64,000 nucleotides of DNA, taken from assembly GCF_014646235.1 (NCBI RefSeq), contig NZ_BMNB01000007.1, forward strand, positions 124,001-188,000, in the 5' to 3' direction. The notes under the pieces were generated by a model. The model saw only the letters and a program-made list of their open reading frames with translations, did no database searches and was not told the origin of the DNA. The position numbers and the translations under genes are program-made. The stretch comes from Micromonospora sonchi. GTDB taxonomy: Bacteria > Actinomycetota > Actinomycetes > Mycobacteriales > Micromonosporaceae. This document shows positions 7,535-18,281 of the stretch, piece by piece (the first letter of the stretch is position 1; the number at the start of each line of letters is the position of its first letter).

Positions 7535-10500
7535 GTGTCGTCGGCTTGGTCTGTCCGACTACCGTCCATTGTGGCCTGTGTTGTGCTGGCGGCCTCTCTT
7601 CAGGTGGTGTGGTCAGCTGATCGTGCCGCCGCACAACCAGTGGAGCCCTGTGCCGCCGGGGCTGCGGAACGAGGAGTGGAGTCCGAGCGGGCGGCCCTCG
7701 CGCTGGCGGTGTCCTGTGACACCGACGTTGAGGTTCTGGCGGCGGCATCGGAGACGACGAAGGTCTTCGCTCAGCCATCGGGCGACTTCGCCTTCGAGTC
7801 TTGGGCCGAGCCGAGGTGGACCGAGCGCGATGGGTCCTGGCGCGAGATCGACACGACGCTGGTGGTGGGCGCTGACGGACTTGTCCGCCCGGTCGCGTCA
7901 ACGGCCGACGTGGTCTTCTCCACAGGCGGGGCCGGCGCCTTCGCCACCATGACTGGCGCCGGCGCCAGCTTCTCGCTCGGCTGGCCGAGCGCCCTTCCCC
8001 AGGGCGTGATCGCCGGTGACACGATCACGTATCCGAGCGTCTACCCGGATGTTGACCTGGTGGTCCGTGCGGAGCGCGGCGGTTTCTCTCACCTGCTCGT
8101 CGTCAAGAGCGCCGCAGCGGCGGAGAATCCGCTGGTCCGTGAGACGCGCTACATCGTCGGCGGCTCGGCAGACGTATCGGTAGTGGACGGTGCGGTGACG
8201 ATCGCAGGGCCCGAGGGCCTGCTGGCTGCGGCCCCACCAGCCAAGGCCTGGGACTCGGCGCCCCCGGCCAGCGGCGCGCGCACCGGGTTCCTCGCCGCCG
8301 ACGCGCCGGCCGATCCTGGCTCCGGCCGGTCGACGGCACGAGGGCCGGCGGACTCGGCCCGGATCGCCGAGGTCGACGTTCAGGTCGGCGTGGGCCTGCT
8401 GACCGTCAGCGCCGCGCCCGAGGTGCTCGATGATGGGCACTTCCCGGTCTTCATCGATCCGACGTACGACAAGAAGTGGGCCCGCTGGGCTCCGGTGAAC
8501 GACTCCCGGCCGGACACCCAGTGGACCTCGGGCACGTCGTGGCCACGAGAGGTCGCCCGGGTGGGGTCGAACTACGACAGCCACGGCGACATCTGGCGGT
8601 CGCACTTCTACTTCGACACCAAGGTGCTCGCCGGCAAACGGATCACGGGAACGACCAGCGTGGACGCCTGGCTCGTGCACGCCGCCGACTGCGCTGGCGA
8701 GTCGATCGGCATCTGGCAGACCAACTCGATCGCGAGCAACACTCCCACCTGGAACGGGATGAAGAACAAGTGGCTGCACGACGGGGCGTTGCAGACCAGG
8801 CTCGGCAAGGCCAACTCAGGATGTGGTCATAAGCCCGACTGGCTGACGTTCAACGGCTCCCAGGTCGGCCACCATGTCCAACGCCACGCGAACAACGACT
8901 CCACGTCGATCACTTTCGGGTTGCGGATGGGAACCGAGAGCGGCGGCCGGTGGGCGAAGTTCGATCCGGATCGTGTCCGGCTGATCGCCACCTACCAGCA
9001 CAAGCCCACCTCGCCGGTCGCGATCCGAACGGCCCCGGGCGGAAACTGCGCGAAGACGTCGCCCGGACCGTGGATCACCAACCGCACACCCACGTTGTAC
9101 GGCAAGGCAAACGACGGCGACGGCACCGTGCGGATCCGGTTCGACCTCAATGGCCCGACCAGTCCCGCCGACCACACTTCGGCCTGGACGAACTCCGGTG
9201 CAGAGCGAGGCTGGACGACTCCCACCCTTGCCGAGGGCAACTACAACTGGCGGGTACGCGGCACCGACGGGGTGGAGGCAGAGAACACCCCCTGGACCGC
9301 TTCCTGCTACTTCCGGCTCGACCACACCCCGCCGACCGCGCCGGTGGTCACCCGCACCTCCGGCACGCCGGTGGTTGGGCAGCCGGTGACGCTCTCCTTC
9401 ACCTCGTCGGACGCGCGCTCCGGCGTCAAGCAGTTCGCGTACGGCATCGGTGTGGACGCCCAGCAGAGCTTCAAGGCATCCACTGGCACGACCACGATCA
9501 CGTTCACCCCGGAAGCGGGCCGGACGGTCGTCTACGTGTGGGCGCAGGACAACGCTGGCAACTATTCGGCGCGTACCGCGTACAACTTCTTCACCGGTCG
9601 TATCACGGAGGTGCAGGCCCAGGCTGCGTGGCGGTTCGACGGTGATGCCGTCGACGACACCGGCCAGGGGCACGACCTGACGCTGGGCAGCGCCGTCAAC
9701 TACGGGCCCGACCGTAAGGGGACCGCCAACGCCGCGTTGACCTACGACGGCACGGGCTGCGCGGAGGCCGAACCGGTGATCCGCACCGATGCTGAATACA
9801 CGGTCACCGGGTGGGTGAAGCTGACCGACAAGTCCGCCAACCGTGCCCTGGCCACGCAGGCCGGCACCGCTCGCCCCGCCTTCTACCTGCAGTACCACGC
9901 TGCCAACGACCGCTGGGAGTTGGCGATGCCCAGCGGCGACGTAGCGGCACCGACCTGGGCCTTCATCCAGACGACCACGTCTGTGCCGCTGAATGTCTGG
10001 CAGCACATCGCAGCCACTGTGGACCCCGTAGCGCGAGTGATGCGGCTCTACGTCGATGGTCAGCTCGCCGCGGAGGGAGCCATCCCGTTCGTGCCCTGGG
10101 ACGCGCAGGCCAGGTTCACGGTCGGCTGCGCCGCGAGCCTGACCGATGAATGGCACCACATGCACGGCTCGATCGACCACGTCGGCGTCTGGCAGGGCCT
10201 GCTCTCCGACGCGCAGATCGCCCGCGCAGCCACCGAGCTTCCCGCCGGTGAGGTCGGAAACTGGCAGCTGCGCGGCGGCGGTGGCGAGTCCACGGGCCGA
10301 GCCACCGACCTGGTGCTGCCGGAAACCGAATCCTGGGTCGACGACCAGTACGGGCGGGTGGAATCCGCGATCGAGTTGGACGGCACGCAGTGCGTGACCA
10401 CGGGCGGTCCGGTGGTGCATACGGATGAGTCGTTCACCGTGGCGGCGTGGGTCAAGCTGACCACGGCGGGTACGGGCAACCGGACGGTTCTGGGACAGGA

Positions 10501-11560
10501 CGGCGTACGCGTCAGCGGCTTCTACCTCGGTACGCGGTACCTGGACGGCACCCCCTACTGGGCGCTGATGATGCTGGCCTCCGACAGCGAGATCGGGGGA
10601 GGACCGGTGACCACCTCGACGACCCCGATCACGGGGGACGTCGGCCGTTGGACCCACCTGGCCGCCGTCTACGACGCCACCACGCGCCAGATGAGCCTGT
10701 ACGTCAACGGAGTTCTCGCCTCCTCTCGGGAGCGCACCGGGACGAACTGGAACGCCGACGGCCCCATGACGGTCGGATGCGCGAAATGGACCGGCGCGCA
10801 CGTTGACCGAGTCCACGGGGCGGTCTCCGGTGTCCGCGCGTGGCGAGGTGTGCTGAGCGCCACGGAGGTGGCCACCGTGCATGGCGGTAACCCGGGGGTG
10901 CAGCTGGAGGGAAGGTGGCCGCTGGACGGCCCGGCCAGCGAAGCGCCGACGTACCTGACCGACCGATCCGGCAACGGCCGTGATCTGACCATCACCGGCC
11001 CGTACAACTGGGTGCGCGACCGGGGCTTCGGCCGTGACGGTGCCCTCGGCCTGGAACTCTCCGCGAACTCCTGCGCCGAAACGGCTGGCCCAGCGGTCCG
11101 TACCGACGCCTCGTTCACGGTCACCACCTGGGTGCTGTTGGACCAGACGGCCGGAGACCACGCGGTCGTGACGCAGGCAGCCAGCGGCAGTCCCGGCTTC
11201 TATCTCGGCTACCGCTCTGATGTGAACCGGTGGCACTTCGGTCTGCCGTCGGCCACTGCTGGAAACGTCACCTGGCACAACGCCGAATCTCAGCAGGCAC
11301 CGGAACTCGGCAAGTGGACCCACCTCGCCGGCGTCTTCAACGTGGCCTCCGGCAAGGTGCAGCTCTACGTCGACGGGGTGCTGGAGGACGAGACCACCGG
11401 CCCGTCCTCCCCGTGGTCGGCCAGCGGCCCGACCCTGATCGGCTGCAACGGGTCGACGAACGGAACGCGGGATTCGTGGCTCGGCGGCGTCGTCGACGAC
11501 GTCCGGATCTGGACCTCCACCGTCGATCCGGATCGGATCGCCGAACTCGCCGGCCTCTGA
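7535..11560 (+). CDS. large secreted protein with three LamG-like domains
   Basis: A 1341-residue exported protein. Residues 1-33 form a signal peptide. An N-terminal beta-rich region (about 60-310) precedes a segment starting TYDKKWARWAPVNDSRPDTQ, of the type seen before Rhs proteins in actinomycetes. Around 490-690 lie Ig/FN3-like domains. Three concanavalin-like LamG repeats follow (about 690-900, 905-1115 and 1121-1341), each with a conserved CAE/CVT cysteine, an RTD-x-S/Y-FTV strand and an RMxLYVDG/VQLYVDG strand. It is 86 bp upstream of the Rhs gene and is probably its co-secreted partner or anchoring protein. Start GTG 7535 follows a G-rich ribosome site. Confidence 0.85.
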   Translation: MSSAWSVRLPSIVACVVLAASLQVVWSADRAAAQPVEPCAAGAAERGVESERAALALAVSCDTDVEVLAAASETTKVFAQPSGDFAFESWAEPRWTERDGSWREIDTTLVVGADGLVRPVASTADVVFSTGGAGAFATMTGAGASFSLGWPSALPQGVIAGDTITYPSVYPDVDLVVRAERGGFSHLLVVKSAAAAENPLVRETRYIVGGSADVSVVDGAVTIAGPEGLLAAAPPAKAWDSAPPASGARTGFLAADAPADPGSGRSTARGPADSARIAEVDVQVGVGLLTVSAAPEVLDDGHFPVFIDPTYDKKWARWAPVNDSRPDTQWTSGTSWPREVARVGSNYDSHGDIWRSHFYFDTKVLAGKRITGTTSVDAWLVHAADCAGESIGIWQTNSIASNTPTWNGMKNKWLHDGALQTRLGKANSGCGHKPDWLTFNGSQVGHHVQRHANNDSTSITFGLRMGTESGGRWAKFDPDRVRLIATYQHKPTSPVAIRTAPGGNCAKTSPGPWITNRTPTLYGKANDGDGTVRIRFDLNGPTSPADHTSAWTNSGAERGWTTPTLAEGNYNWRVRGTDGVEAENTPWTASCYFRLDHTPPTAPVVTRTSGTPVVGQPVTLSFTSSDARSGVKQFAYGIGVDAQQSFKASTGTTTITFTPEAGRTVVYVWAQDNAGNYSARTAYNFFTGRITEVQAQAAWRFDGDAVDDTGQGHDLTLGSAVNYGPDRKGTANAALTYDGTGCAEAEPVIRTDAEYTVTGWVKLTDKSANRALATQAGTARPAFYLQYHAANDRWELAMPSGDVAAPTWAFIQTTTSVPLNVWQHIAATVDPVARVMRLYVDGQLAAEGAIPFVPWDAQARFTVGCAASLTDEWHHMHGSIDHVGVWQGLLSDAQIARAATELPAGEVGNWQLRGGGGESTGRATDLVLPETESWVDDQYGRVESAIELDGTQCVTTGGPVVHTDESFTVAAWVKLTTAGTGNRTVLGQDGVRVSGFYLGTRYLDGTPYWALMMLASDSEIGGGPVTTSTTPITGDVGRWTHLAAVYDATTRQMSLYVNGVLASSRERTGTNWNADGPMTVGCAKWTGAHVDRVHGAVSGVRAWRGVLSATEVATVHGGNPGVQLEGRWPLDGPASEAPTYLTDRSGNGRDLTITGPYNWVRDRGFGRDGALGLELSANSCAETAGPAVRTDASFTVTTWVLLDQTAGDHAVVTQAASGSPGFYLGYRSDVNRWHFGLPSATAGNVTWHNAESQQAPELGKWTHLAGVFNVASGKVQLYVDGVLEDETTGPSSPWSASGPTLIGCNGSTNGTRDSWLGGVVDDVRIWTSTVDPDRIAELAGL

Positions 11561-11646
11561 CCCAGCGACGGGGGCGACCACACGTCGCCCCCGTCGCCGA
11601 CCCACCTGACTTTTCCTCACCCTCTCCTCCGCGTCAGGAAGGTGCC

Positions 11647-14600
11647 ATGTCGCAGTCACGCACCGCTATCTCTCGGCCACGACGAATCATCACCCTGGGC
11701 ACCGTCGCGGTGCTGCTGGCGTCCACCTTCGCGGTGGCGCAACCGGCTCAGGCGGCCGAGGTGCCCTCCGGCGACCGGCCGGTCAAGGCGGCCAAGCCGG
11801 AAAGGGCCCGCCCGGCAACGGTCGAACAGACGCCGCTACCGGAGGACGGTGGCAGGTGGACCGGGCCGAAGCACGCGACGTGGCCGGCGGCGGGCCGAGT
11901 GACCTTCGCGATCGCCGACGCGCGGCCGGATCGGCGGCTGAACGGCGACCGGCACTCCGGGCGGACGGTGCGGGGCACGGCCGGTGGTCTACCCGTGACG
12001 GCCTCGGCTGTCGCCGGTCAAAGCGCACCTGACCAGGCTCGGGTGCAGCTCCTGGACGAGCAGCACTCCCGCCAGCTCGGGGTCAGCGGCCCGGTCCTGG
12101 TCGTCGAAGGTGCTGCCGGGACGGTCGAAACGGCCTTCGACTACGCCGGAATCCGCGAACTCTACGGCGCGGGGTGGGGCGAGCGGCTGACCATCAAGCG
12201 GCTGCCGGCCTGTGCGGCGACGACGCCGCAGCGCTCTGAGTGTCAGGAGATCGAGCCGGTCGAGGCGACCAACGACCCGGTCACCAGGACGCTGTCGACC
12301 GAGGTCACGCTCTCCGGAGCGGTGCCGATGGTGTTTGCCATGGTGGCCGACGAGTCCTCGGAAGAGGGCGACTACAAGGCCACCGACCTGAAGGCGTCGG
12401 GCTCCTGGACGGCGGGGGACAGCTCCGGCGCGTTCTCCTACTCGAATCCGCTGCGCCTGCCGCCGGCGGAGGGTCCGCTGCCCGAGGTGTCACTGAACTA
12501 CTCGTCGCAGCTCGTCGACGGGCGGATGGCCGGTGCCAACAACCAGGCGTCGTGGATCGGCGACGGCTGGGAGTATGCCCCAGGATTCATCGAGCGGTCC
12601 TACGTCACCTGCACGGACGACCGGGACGCAGACGGCGGCAAGGAGCCGAACAACAAGGACAAGAAGACCTACGACCAGTGCTGGAAGGGCGACTCCCACA
12701 ACGTCACCGTTTCGCTCAACGGCAGCAACGCTTCCCTGATCAGGGACGACACCAGCGGCGTCTGGCGGGTCCAGAACGACAGCAACTGGCGGATCCGGTT
12801 GGAGGGCAGCGCGGCTACGCCGGGCAACGCCACGACCGAACGGTGGACGATCACCACGGCGGACGGCACCCGCTACTTCTTCGCCAGCGAGGCGGCCTCG
12901 GCCAACTCCCGCTGGACCGTTCCTGTCTTCGGTAACCACCCGGACGAGAAGTGCCGGGCCACGGCCTTCAAGGACTCGTCCTGCAAGCAGGCCTGGCGGT
13001 GGCTGCTGGACAAAATCGTGGACGTGCACGGCAACATCGTCCGCTTCTACTATCAGAACGAGACCGGGTACTACGGCGCGGCGGACGACAAGGACAACCG
13101 GCAGTCGTTCGACCGGGGCGGCTACCTGATGCGGATCGAGTACGGGCTGCACGCCGATCATCCGAGCGTCGCCGCCACCGGCCGCGTGGTCTTCACCGTC
13201 GCCGACCGGTGCCTGGCGGCCGAGTGCCACAAGGACGGTAAGCCGGTCAAGGCGAACTGGCCGGACGTGCCGTGGGACAAGTACTGCGATGCCACACCCT
13301 GCACCGACAAACTGGCGCCGGTCTTCTTCACCACCAAACGGCTCACGAAGATCACCACTCAAGTGCGCAGAGGTAGCTCCTTCTCCGCCGATTCCGACGT
13401 CGAGTCGTGGAGCCTGACCCACGAGTTCAAGGCACCGAAGGTGGCCGGCTCGGCGTCGCTGTGGTTGAAGGAGATCGTGCACGCCGGGCACGTCGGCGGC
13501 ACCGTCACCGACCCACCGGTGCGGTTCACCGGGGTGGAGCTGGCCAACCGCGCCAACGTCCTGGCCGGGGCACCGCTTTTCTCCCGGTGGCGGATCCAGA
13601 CCATCCGTACCGAGTCCGGCGCCGACATCCACGTCACCTACTCCGAGCCCGACTGCGACCACAACGACCTGCCGGCGTCGCCGCAGAACAACTCCCGGCG
13701 CTGTTACCCGGTCTACTGGACGCCCGACGGCTACTTCGAGCCGAAGCTGGACTGGTTCCACAAGTACGTGGTGACCGAGATTTCCGAGATCGAGCGCACC
13801 GCCGACCAGCCGGCGGTTACCATCCAGTACGAGTACTCCACCACCGGCGGCGGCACGTCGACGCTGTGGGGCTACGACGACAGCGAGTTCATTAAGAAGA
13901 AGCACCGCACGTACGGGCAGTGGCGCGGCTACTCGCAGGTGGTGACGAAGGTCGGCGAGCCCGGTCGGGGCGTACCGCTGACCACCCGCAAGCGGTTCTA
14001 CCGTGGCCTGCACGACCAACCGTTGCCCGGCGGCGGCCGGCGTACCGTGCAGGTCGCCGATTCCGAGGGCAACACGTTCACCGACCATCGGGCGCTTGCC
14101 GGTATGACGCTGGAGGAGGCAACTCTCGACGGCTCGTCCGTGGTCGAGGCGTCCACCACGCAGTACTGGACCCGCGAGACCGCCGCACGTAGCCACGACG
14201 GGGGCACCGACCGGGCGTACTTCAGCGGGCCGTCCGTGCAGAAGACCCGCAAGCTGCTGGCAGCGAGCAAGTGGGCGCGTACCGAGACCCGGACCACCTA
14301 CAACAACGACGACGGCCTGCCCGAGTCGGTCTCCGACCTGGGCGACACCGACATCACGGGCGACGAGACCTGCACCCGCACCACGTACGCCAAGAACCAG
14401 ACCGACTGGATCCGGGAGGCGGTGTCCCGGGTGGAGACCGTCGCCAAGGCGTGCACTGCCACAGTGTCCCGCCCGGCCGACGTCATCTCCGATGTTCGGA
14501 CCTACCACGATGGCTCCAACACCCACGGATCCACGCCGAGCAAGGGACTGGTGACCCGCGAGAAAACCCTCGACACCTGGAGCGGCGGCCCGGTCTACGC

Positions 14601-17600
14601 CACCGTCGCCCGCAGCACCTACGACGAACTCGGCCGGATCAAAACCGCCACCGACGCCCGTGGCGGGGTGACCAAGACCGACTACACGCCGGAAGGTCCC
14701 GGCCCGGTCACCCAGACGGTCACCACCAATCCGCTCGATCACAAGGTGACCACCACCCAGCAGCCGGCGTGGGCCGAGCCGACTTCCGTGGTGGACGCCA
14801 ACAACAAGCGCACCGATCTTGCCCATGACCCGCTGGGCCGACTGACGAAGGTGTGGCTGCCGGGCCGCGCCAAGGCGACCGCAACGCCGAACGTCGAGTT
14901 CAGCTACCTGGTGCGGGCCGATGGGCCGCTGACCGTCACCACCAGGCGGCTCGGCCCCAACGGCAACTACCTCACCGAGGTCGGGCTCCTCGACTCGCTT
15001 TACCGGCCCGTGCAGACGCAGAAGGATGCCGTCGGCGGCCAGCGCCTGGTCTCCTCGATCGGATACAACGACCGAGGGTTGAAGGCATACCAGGCCGGGC
15101 CGGTTTCCGTCACCGGCGCTCCCGGCAGCACGCTGCTGGAGCTGAACCCTGGCGCGGACCGGGCACGGACGGTGTACAGCCACGACGCCGCCGGTCGGGT
15201 GATCAGCGAAGCGCTCTGGTCGGGCAACAGCCAACGCTGGGCCACGATCACCAGCTACGGCGGCGCCCCGGACGGCTGGCAGGTGGCGGTCACCCCGCCG
15301 CTCGGCGGCACCACCACGGCCACCATCAGCGACGTCCATGATCGGACGACCGAGTTGCGGCAGTTCCACGGCCGTGCCCTCACCAGTGGATACGACGTCA
15401 CCCGTTACGCGTACGCCCCGCGAGGCAGCCTCGCGACTGCGACCGGACCGACCGGAAAAATCTGGCGATACGAGTACGACCTGCGCGGACGAGTGGTACG
15501 CACGATTGACCCGGACAAGGGCGAGACCAGCCTGACGTACGACAACGACGATCAGGTCAGCTCCACCACGGATGCCCGAGGCGAGGTCATCTCCACTGAG
15601 TACGACCCACTGGGGCGGCGTAAAAAGCGACTGACCAACGGCCAACTGGTCGGCCAGTGGACCTACGACACAGTTAAAAAGGGACACCTGACCAAGCAGT
15701 TGACCGTCGTCGACGGCTACCACTTCACCCGCGAGATCTTCGACTACAACGACGCCTATCAGGTGCGCGACGAAGAGTCGGTGGTTCCGGCCATGCCCGG
15801 CCTGGCCGGCGTTGCCGGGACCTACGTCTCCACCTTCACCTTCAAGGTCGACGGTTCGCCGGAACGGATCAGCGTGCCGGGAATGGGTGGTCTTGAGCGT
15901 GAAATGCTCAACCACCACTACGACGACCTGGGCAACGTCACGCGCCTGGTCGGCGGAAGTTCGGCCTCCGGGACGGAGAACGTCTACGTCGACGCCGCCA
16001 CCTATTCGCCCTACGGCGAGCTGCTGCAACGCACGCTGGGGGTCGACAAGCGGCCGCAGGCGTACCAGACGTACGTCTACGACGATGTGACCCGGCGACT
16101 GTCCGAGTTCTACTTCGACCGCGACGCGAGCATCACGAACGTCGCCGCGTTGACCTACCGGTACGACCCGGCCGGCAACGTGCTGTCGATGGCGAACCGG
16201 CCGTTGGACAACGACGATAACCCGCGGCCCGGTGCCAGCGATGCTCAGTGTTTCCAGTACGACCAGTTGCAGCGGCTGACTCAGGCGTGGACGCAGAGCA
16301 CGAACGTCTGTGCCAGCTCACCGCAGGCCAGTGACGTCGGTGGGGTGTCGCCGTACTGGAAGTCGTACGCCTTCGACAAAGCCGGCTCCCGGCAGTCGGT
16401 GACCGACCGGCGCACCGGCGTGACGTCGACCTACCAGTACGCCTCGACGGGTGGCCAGCCGCACGCGGTGCGGACGGTGACCACAGGGCAGCGGGTCGAT
16501 CACTACGGCTGGGACGCCACCGGCAACCTCACCTCCCGCCAGGTCGGTGGGGTCACCGAAACCCTGGATTGGAACGCGCAGGGCAAGCTGACCGAGATCA
16601 GTGGGCCGGACGGCACGACCCGGATGCTCTACGACGTCGACGGCAATCGGATCGCCCGAATCGATCCGAACGGCGATGCGACGGTTTTCGTGGCGGGGCA
16701 GGAGCTGACCGTCTCCGGTCAGAACAAGTCGGCCACTCGCTACTACACGCATGCGGGAAGTGTGATCGCGTCTCGCAGTGCGTCGTTGGCCACCGGGGTG
16801 GGTGACGTCATCTGGCTCAGCTCCGACCATCAGGGCTCAGCACGGTGGGCGGTCAACTCGGTTACCCGCGTCGACACCATCAAATACGCCGATCCTTACG
16901 GCAACCTGAGAAGTTCCGATGGCCTGGTGTGGCCGTCCGGGCAACGCGGGTTTGTCGGCGGCACGGAGGACCCGACTGGTCTGACGCTGCTGGGCGCCCG
17001 ATTCTACGACTCCAGCATCGGCGGGTTCATCTCGGTTGATCCTCTTCAGGATCTCGCCGACCCCCAGCAGTGGAACGGATACGCGTACGCCAACAACAAC
17101 CCAATCACGTACAGCGATCCCAGTGGGCTGATCTGGACTGACTTTCAGAGAGGCGTCGATCCGCACTTCAACGGGCCAGGCGCGGGAGGAGCATCACACG
17201 GTCCTGTCGGTAGCGGCGCATCTTCAAAGACGAGACAGTCGAACCATTGCGCCCAAGGCAGCCCGTACGCCTGCCAAGCAGCTGCCGAAAGAAGCAGGCC
17301 CGCCCCTAAATACAGGTTGTCCAGGCCTGCAAAGCCACAAACGTTCAAAGAAGCGATGATTCAAGGGGCCCTGGAAGCGGCCACATGTGCCATCATTGCC
17401 GGCTGTGGAGCCGTGACTTTTGTCGGCGCATTAGTAGAAGTCGGCTACGAACTCTTCTCAGAGGAGAAGAGGCAAACGATCGCACGCCGGGCTAGCCGAT
17501 GTGGTGACGGCGCAGACGGCGAACGCAGCTTCGCCTCCGGCACCGAAGTTCTCATGGCCGATGGCAGCACGAAACCAATCGAGGACGTCGAAGTTGGGGA

Positions 17601-18264
17601 CATGGTGCTGGCCACCGACCCCGAAACCGGTGAAGAGGGCCCCCGCCGCGTAACCCACCTGTGGGTCCACGAAGACCAGATGGTCGACCTCAAAGTTGAC
17701 GGCGGAAAACTCACCACCACCGAAGACCACCCATTCTGGAATGAAACAGACCAGCAATGGCAGGAGAGCCAAGCCCTCGATCCTGGCGACCTTCTGTACA
17801 CCGCATCCGGTGGAACGCTCACCATCGTCGGGCTCGACTGGAGCACCATCCAGCGCGGCTCGGCCTACAACCTCACGGTCGCCGACATCCACACGTACTA
17901 TGTGCTAGCCGGCAACACTCCGGTCCTGGTCCACAACACGGGTCCGTGTGGGCCTGAGCTGAGTGGGGTCAACATCGGAAAGAAGTGGGGAAAGCACTCC
18001 AAGGACTATCGCCTCAACCCGGGTAATGCGTCGGCGAGAGAGTGGTTCCGCAATCGCATCGCTGAAGTGCGATCCAGCCATGATGAGGTACGGCGTGGTC
18101 CTTGGAATCCGGCGACCGGCGGGGGGACCGATTACTGGTTCTACCGGAAAGACGAAGATCTTCTTGTGACGCGCGGTGATGGAAGCTTCGTGACCATGTT
18201 CCCAGGCGCAAGCGGTAACGGTTGGTTCAATGGGGCTACTCAAATACCTTGTCGGTGTGGATAA
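11647..18264 (+). CDS. Rhs/WapA-type polymorphic toxin with HINT domain and C-terminal toxin tip
   Basis: A 2205-residue secreted protein. Signal peptide (residues 1-37, ending AQPAQAA), then a long shell with many YDxxGR-type Rhs repeats (about 970-1800), then the Rhs core end GARFYDSSIGGFISVDPLQD with YANNNPITYSDPSGL. After a variable linker comes a HINT autoprocessing domain (about 1955-2098: SGTEVLMADGSTKPIEDVEV, LTTTEDHPFW, HTYYVLAGNTPVLVHN). The last ~105 residues (KKWGKHSKDYRLNPG, SSHDEVRRGPWNP, GTDYWFYRKDEDLLVTRGDG) are the toxin tip, probably a nuclease-type domain; the family is not certain. The usual HINT cysteine just before the xSF motif is not there: the nearest Cys is 7 residues earlier. 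GC drops in the tip region. Start ATG 11647, ribosome site AGGAAGG. Confidence 0.9.
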   Translation: MSQSRTAISRPRRIITLGTVAVLLASTFAVAQPAQAAEVPSGDRPVKAAKPERARPATVEQTPLPEDGGRWTGPKHATWPAAGRVTFAIADARPDRRLNGDRHSGRTVRGTAGGLPVTASAVAGQSAPDQARVQLLDEQHSRQLGVSGPVLVVEGAAGTVETAFDYAGIRELYGAGWGERLTIKRLPACAATTPQRSECQEIEPVEATNDPVTRTLSTEVTLSGAVPMVFAMVADESSEEGDYKATDLKASGSWTAGDSSGAFSYSNPLRLPPAEGPLPEVSLNYSSQLVDGRMAGANNQASWIGDGWEYAPGFIERSYVTCTDDRDADGGKEPNNKDKKTYDQCWKGDSHNVTVSLNGSNASLIRDDTSGVWRVQNDSNWRIRLEGSAATPGNATTERWTITTADGTRYFFASEAASANSRWTVPVFGNHPDEKCRATAFKDSSCKQAWRWLLDKIVDVHGNIVRFYYQNETGYYGAADDKDNRQSFDRGGYLMRIEYGLHADHPSVAATGRVVFTVADRCLAAECHKDGKPVKANWPDVPWDKYCDATPCTDKLAPVFFTTKRLTKITTQVRRGSSFSADSDVESWSLTHEFKAPKVAGSASLWLKEIVHAGHVGGTVTDPPVRFTGVELANRANVLAGAPLFSRWRIQTIRTESGADIHVTYSEPDCDHNDLPASPQNNSRRCYPVYWTPDGYFEPKLDWFHKYVVTEISEIERTADQPAVTIQYEYSTTGGGTSTLWGYDDSEFIKKKHRTYGQWRGYSQVVTKVGEPGRGVPLTTRKRFYRGLHDQPLPGGGRRTVQVADSEGNTFTDHRALAGMTLEEATLDGSSVVEASTTQYWTRETAARSHDGGTDRAYFSGPSVQKTRKLLAASKWARTETRTTYNNDDGLPESVSDLGDTDITGDETCTRTTYAKNQTDWIREAVSRVETVAKACTATVSRPADVISDVRTYHDGSNTHGSTPSKGLVTREKTLDTWSGGPVYATVARSTYDELGRIKTATDARGGVTKTDYTPEGPGPVTQTVTTNPLDHKVTTTQQPAWAEPTSVVDANNKRTDLAHDPLGRLTKVWLPGRAKATATPNVEFSYLVRADGPLTVTTRRLGPNGNYLTEVGLLDSLYRPVQTQKDAVGGQRLVSSIGYNDRGLKAYQAGPVSVTGAPGSTLLELNPGADRARTVYSHDAAGRVISEALWSGNSQRWATITSYGGAPDGWQVAVTPPLGGTTTATISDVHDRTTELRQFHGRALTSGYDVTRYAYAPRGSLATATGPTGKIWRYEYDLRGRVVRTIDPDKGETSLTYDNDDQVSSTTDARGEVISTEYDPLGRRKKRLTNGQLVGQWTYDTVKKGHLTKQLTVVDGYHFTREIFDYNDAYQVRDEESVVPAMPGLAGVAGTYVSTFTFKVDGSPERISVPGMGGLEREMLNHHYDDLGNVTRLVGGSSASGTENVYVDAATYSPYGELLQRTLGVDKRPQAYQTYVYDDVTRRLSEFYFDRDASITNVAALTYRYDPAGNVLSMANRPLDNDDNPRPGASDAQCFQYDQLQRLTQAWTQSTNVCASSPQASDVGGVSPYWKSYAFDKAGSRQSVTDRRTGVTSTYQYASTGGQPHAVRTVTTGQRVDHYGWDATGNLTSRQVGGVTETLDWNAQGKLTEISGPDGTTRMLYDVDGNRIARIDPNGDATVFVAGQELTVSGQNKSATRYYTHAGSVIASRSASLATGVGDVIWLSSDHQGSARWAVNSVTRVDTIKYADPYGNLRSSDGLVWPSGQRGFVGGTEDPTGLTLLGARFYDSSIGGFISVDPLQDLADPQQWNGYAYANNNPITYSDPSGLIWTDFQRGVDPHFNGPGAGGASHGPVGSGASSKTRQSNHCAQGSPYACQAAAERSRPAPKYRLSRPAKPQTFKEAMIQGALEAATCAIIAGCGAVTFVGALVEVGYELFSEEKRQTIARRASRCGDGADGERSFASGTEVLMADGSTKPIEDVEVGDMVLATDPETGEEGPRRVTHLWVHEDQMVDLKVDGGKLTTTEDHPFWNETDQQWQESQALDPGDLLYTASGGTLTIVGLDWSTIQRGSAYNLTVADIHTYYVLAGNTPVLVHNTGPCGPELSGVNIGKKWGKHSKDYRLNPGNASAREWFRNRIAEVRSSHDEVRRGPWNPATGGGTDYWFYRKDEDLLVTRGDGSFVTMFPGASGNGWFNGATQIPCRCG

Positions 18265-18281
18265 AGGTCGAAGGTGCTTGA

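Noticed and set aside
8816..11659. 947-codon minus-strand frame opposite the LamG gene
   Set aside because: Shadow frame; the plus strand contains three recognisable LamG repeats in frame.
12490..16029. 1179-codon minus-strand frame inside the Rhs gene
   Set aside because: Antisense shadow in high-GC coding DNA. It is low in complexity (Val/Gly/Arg/Asp) and the plus strand has clear Rhs repeats.
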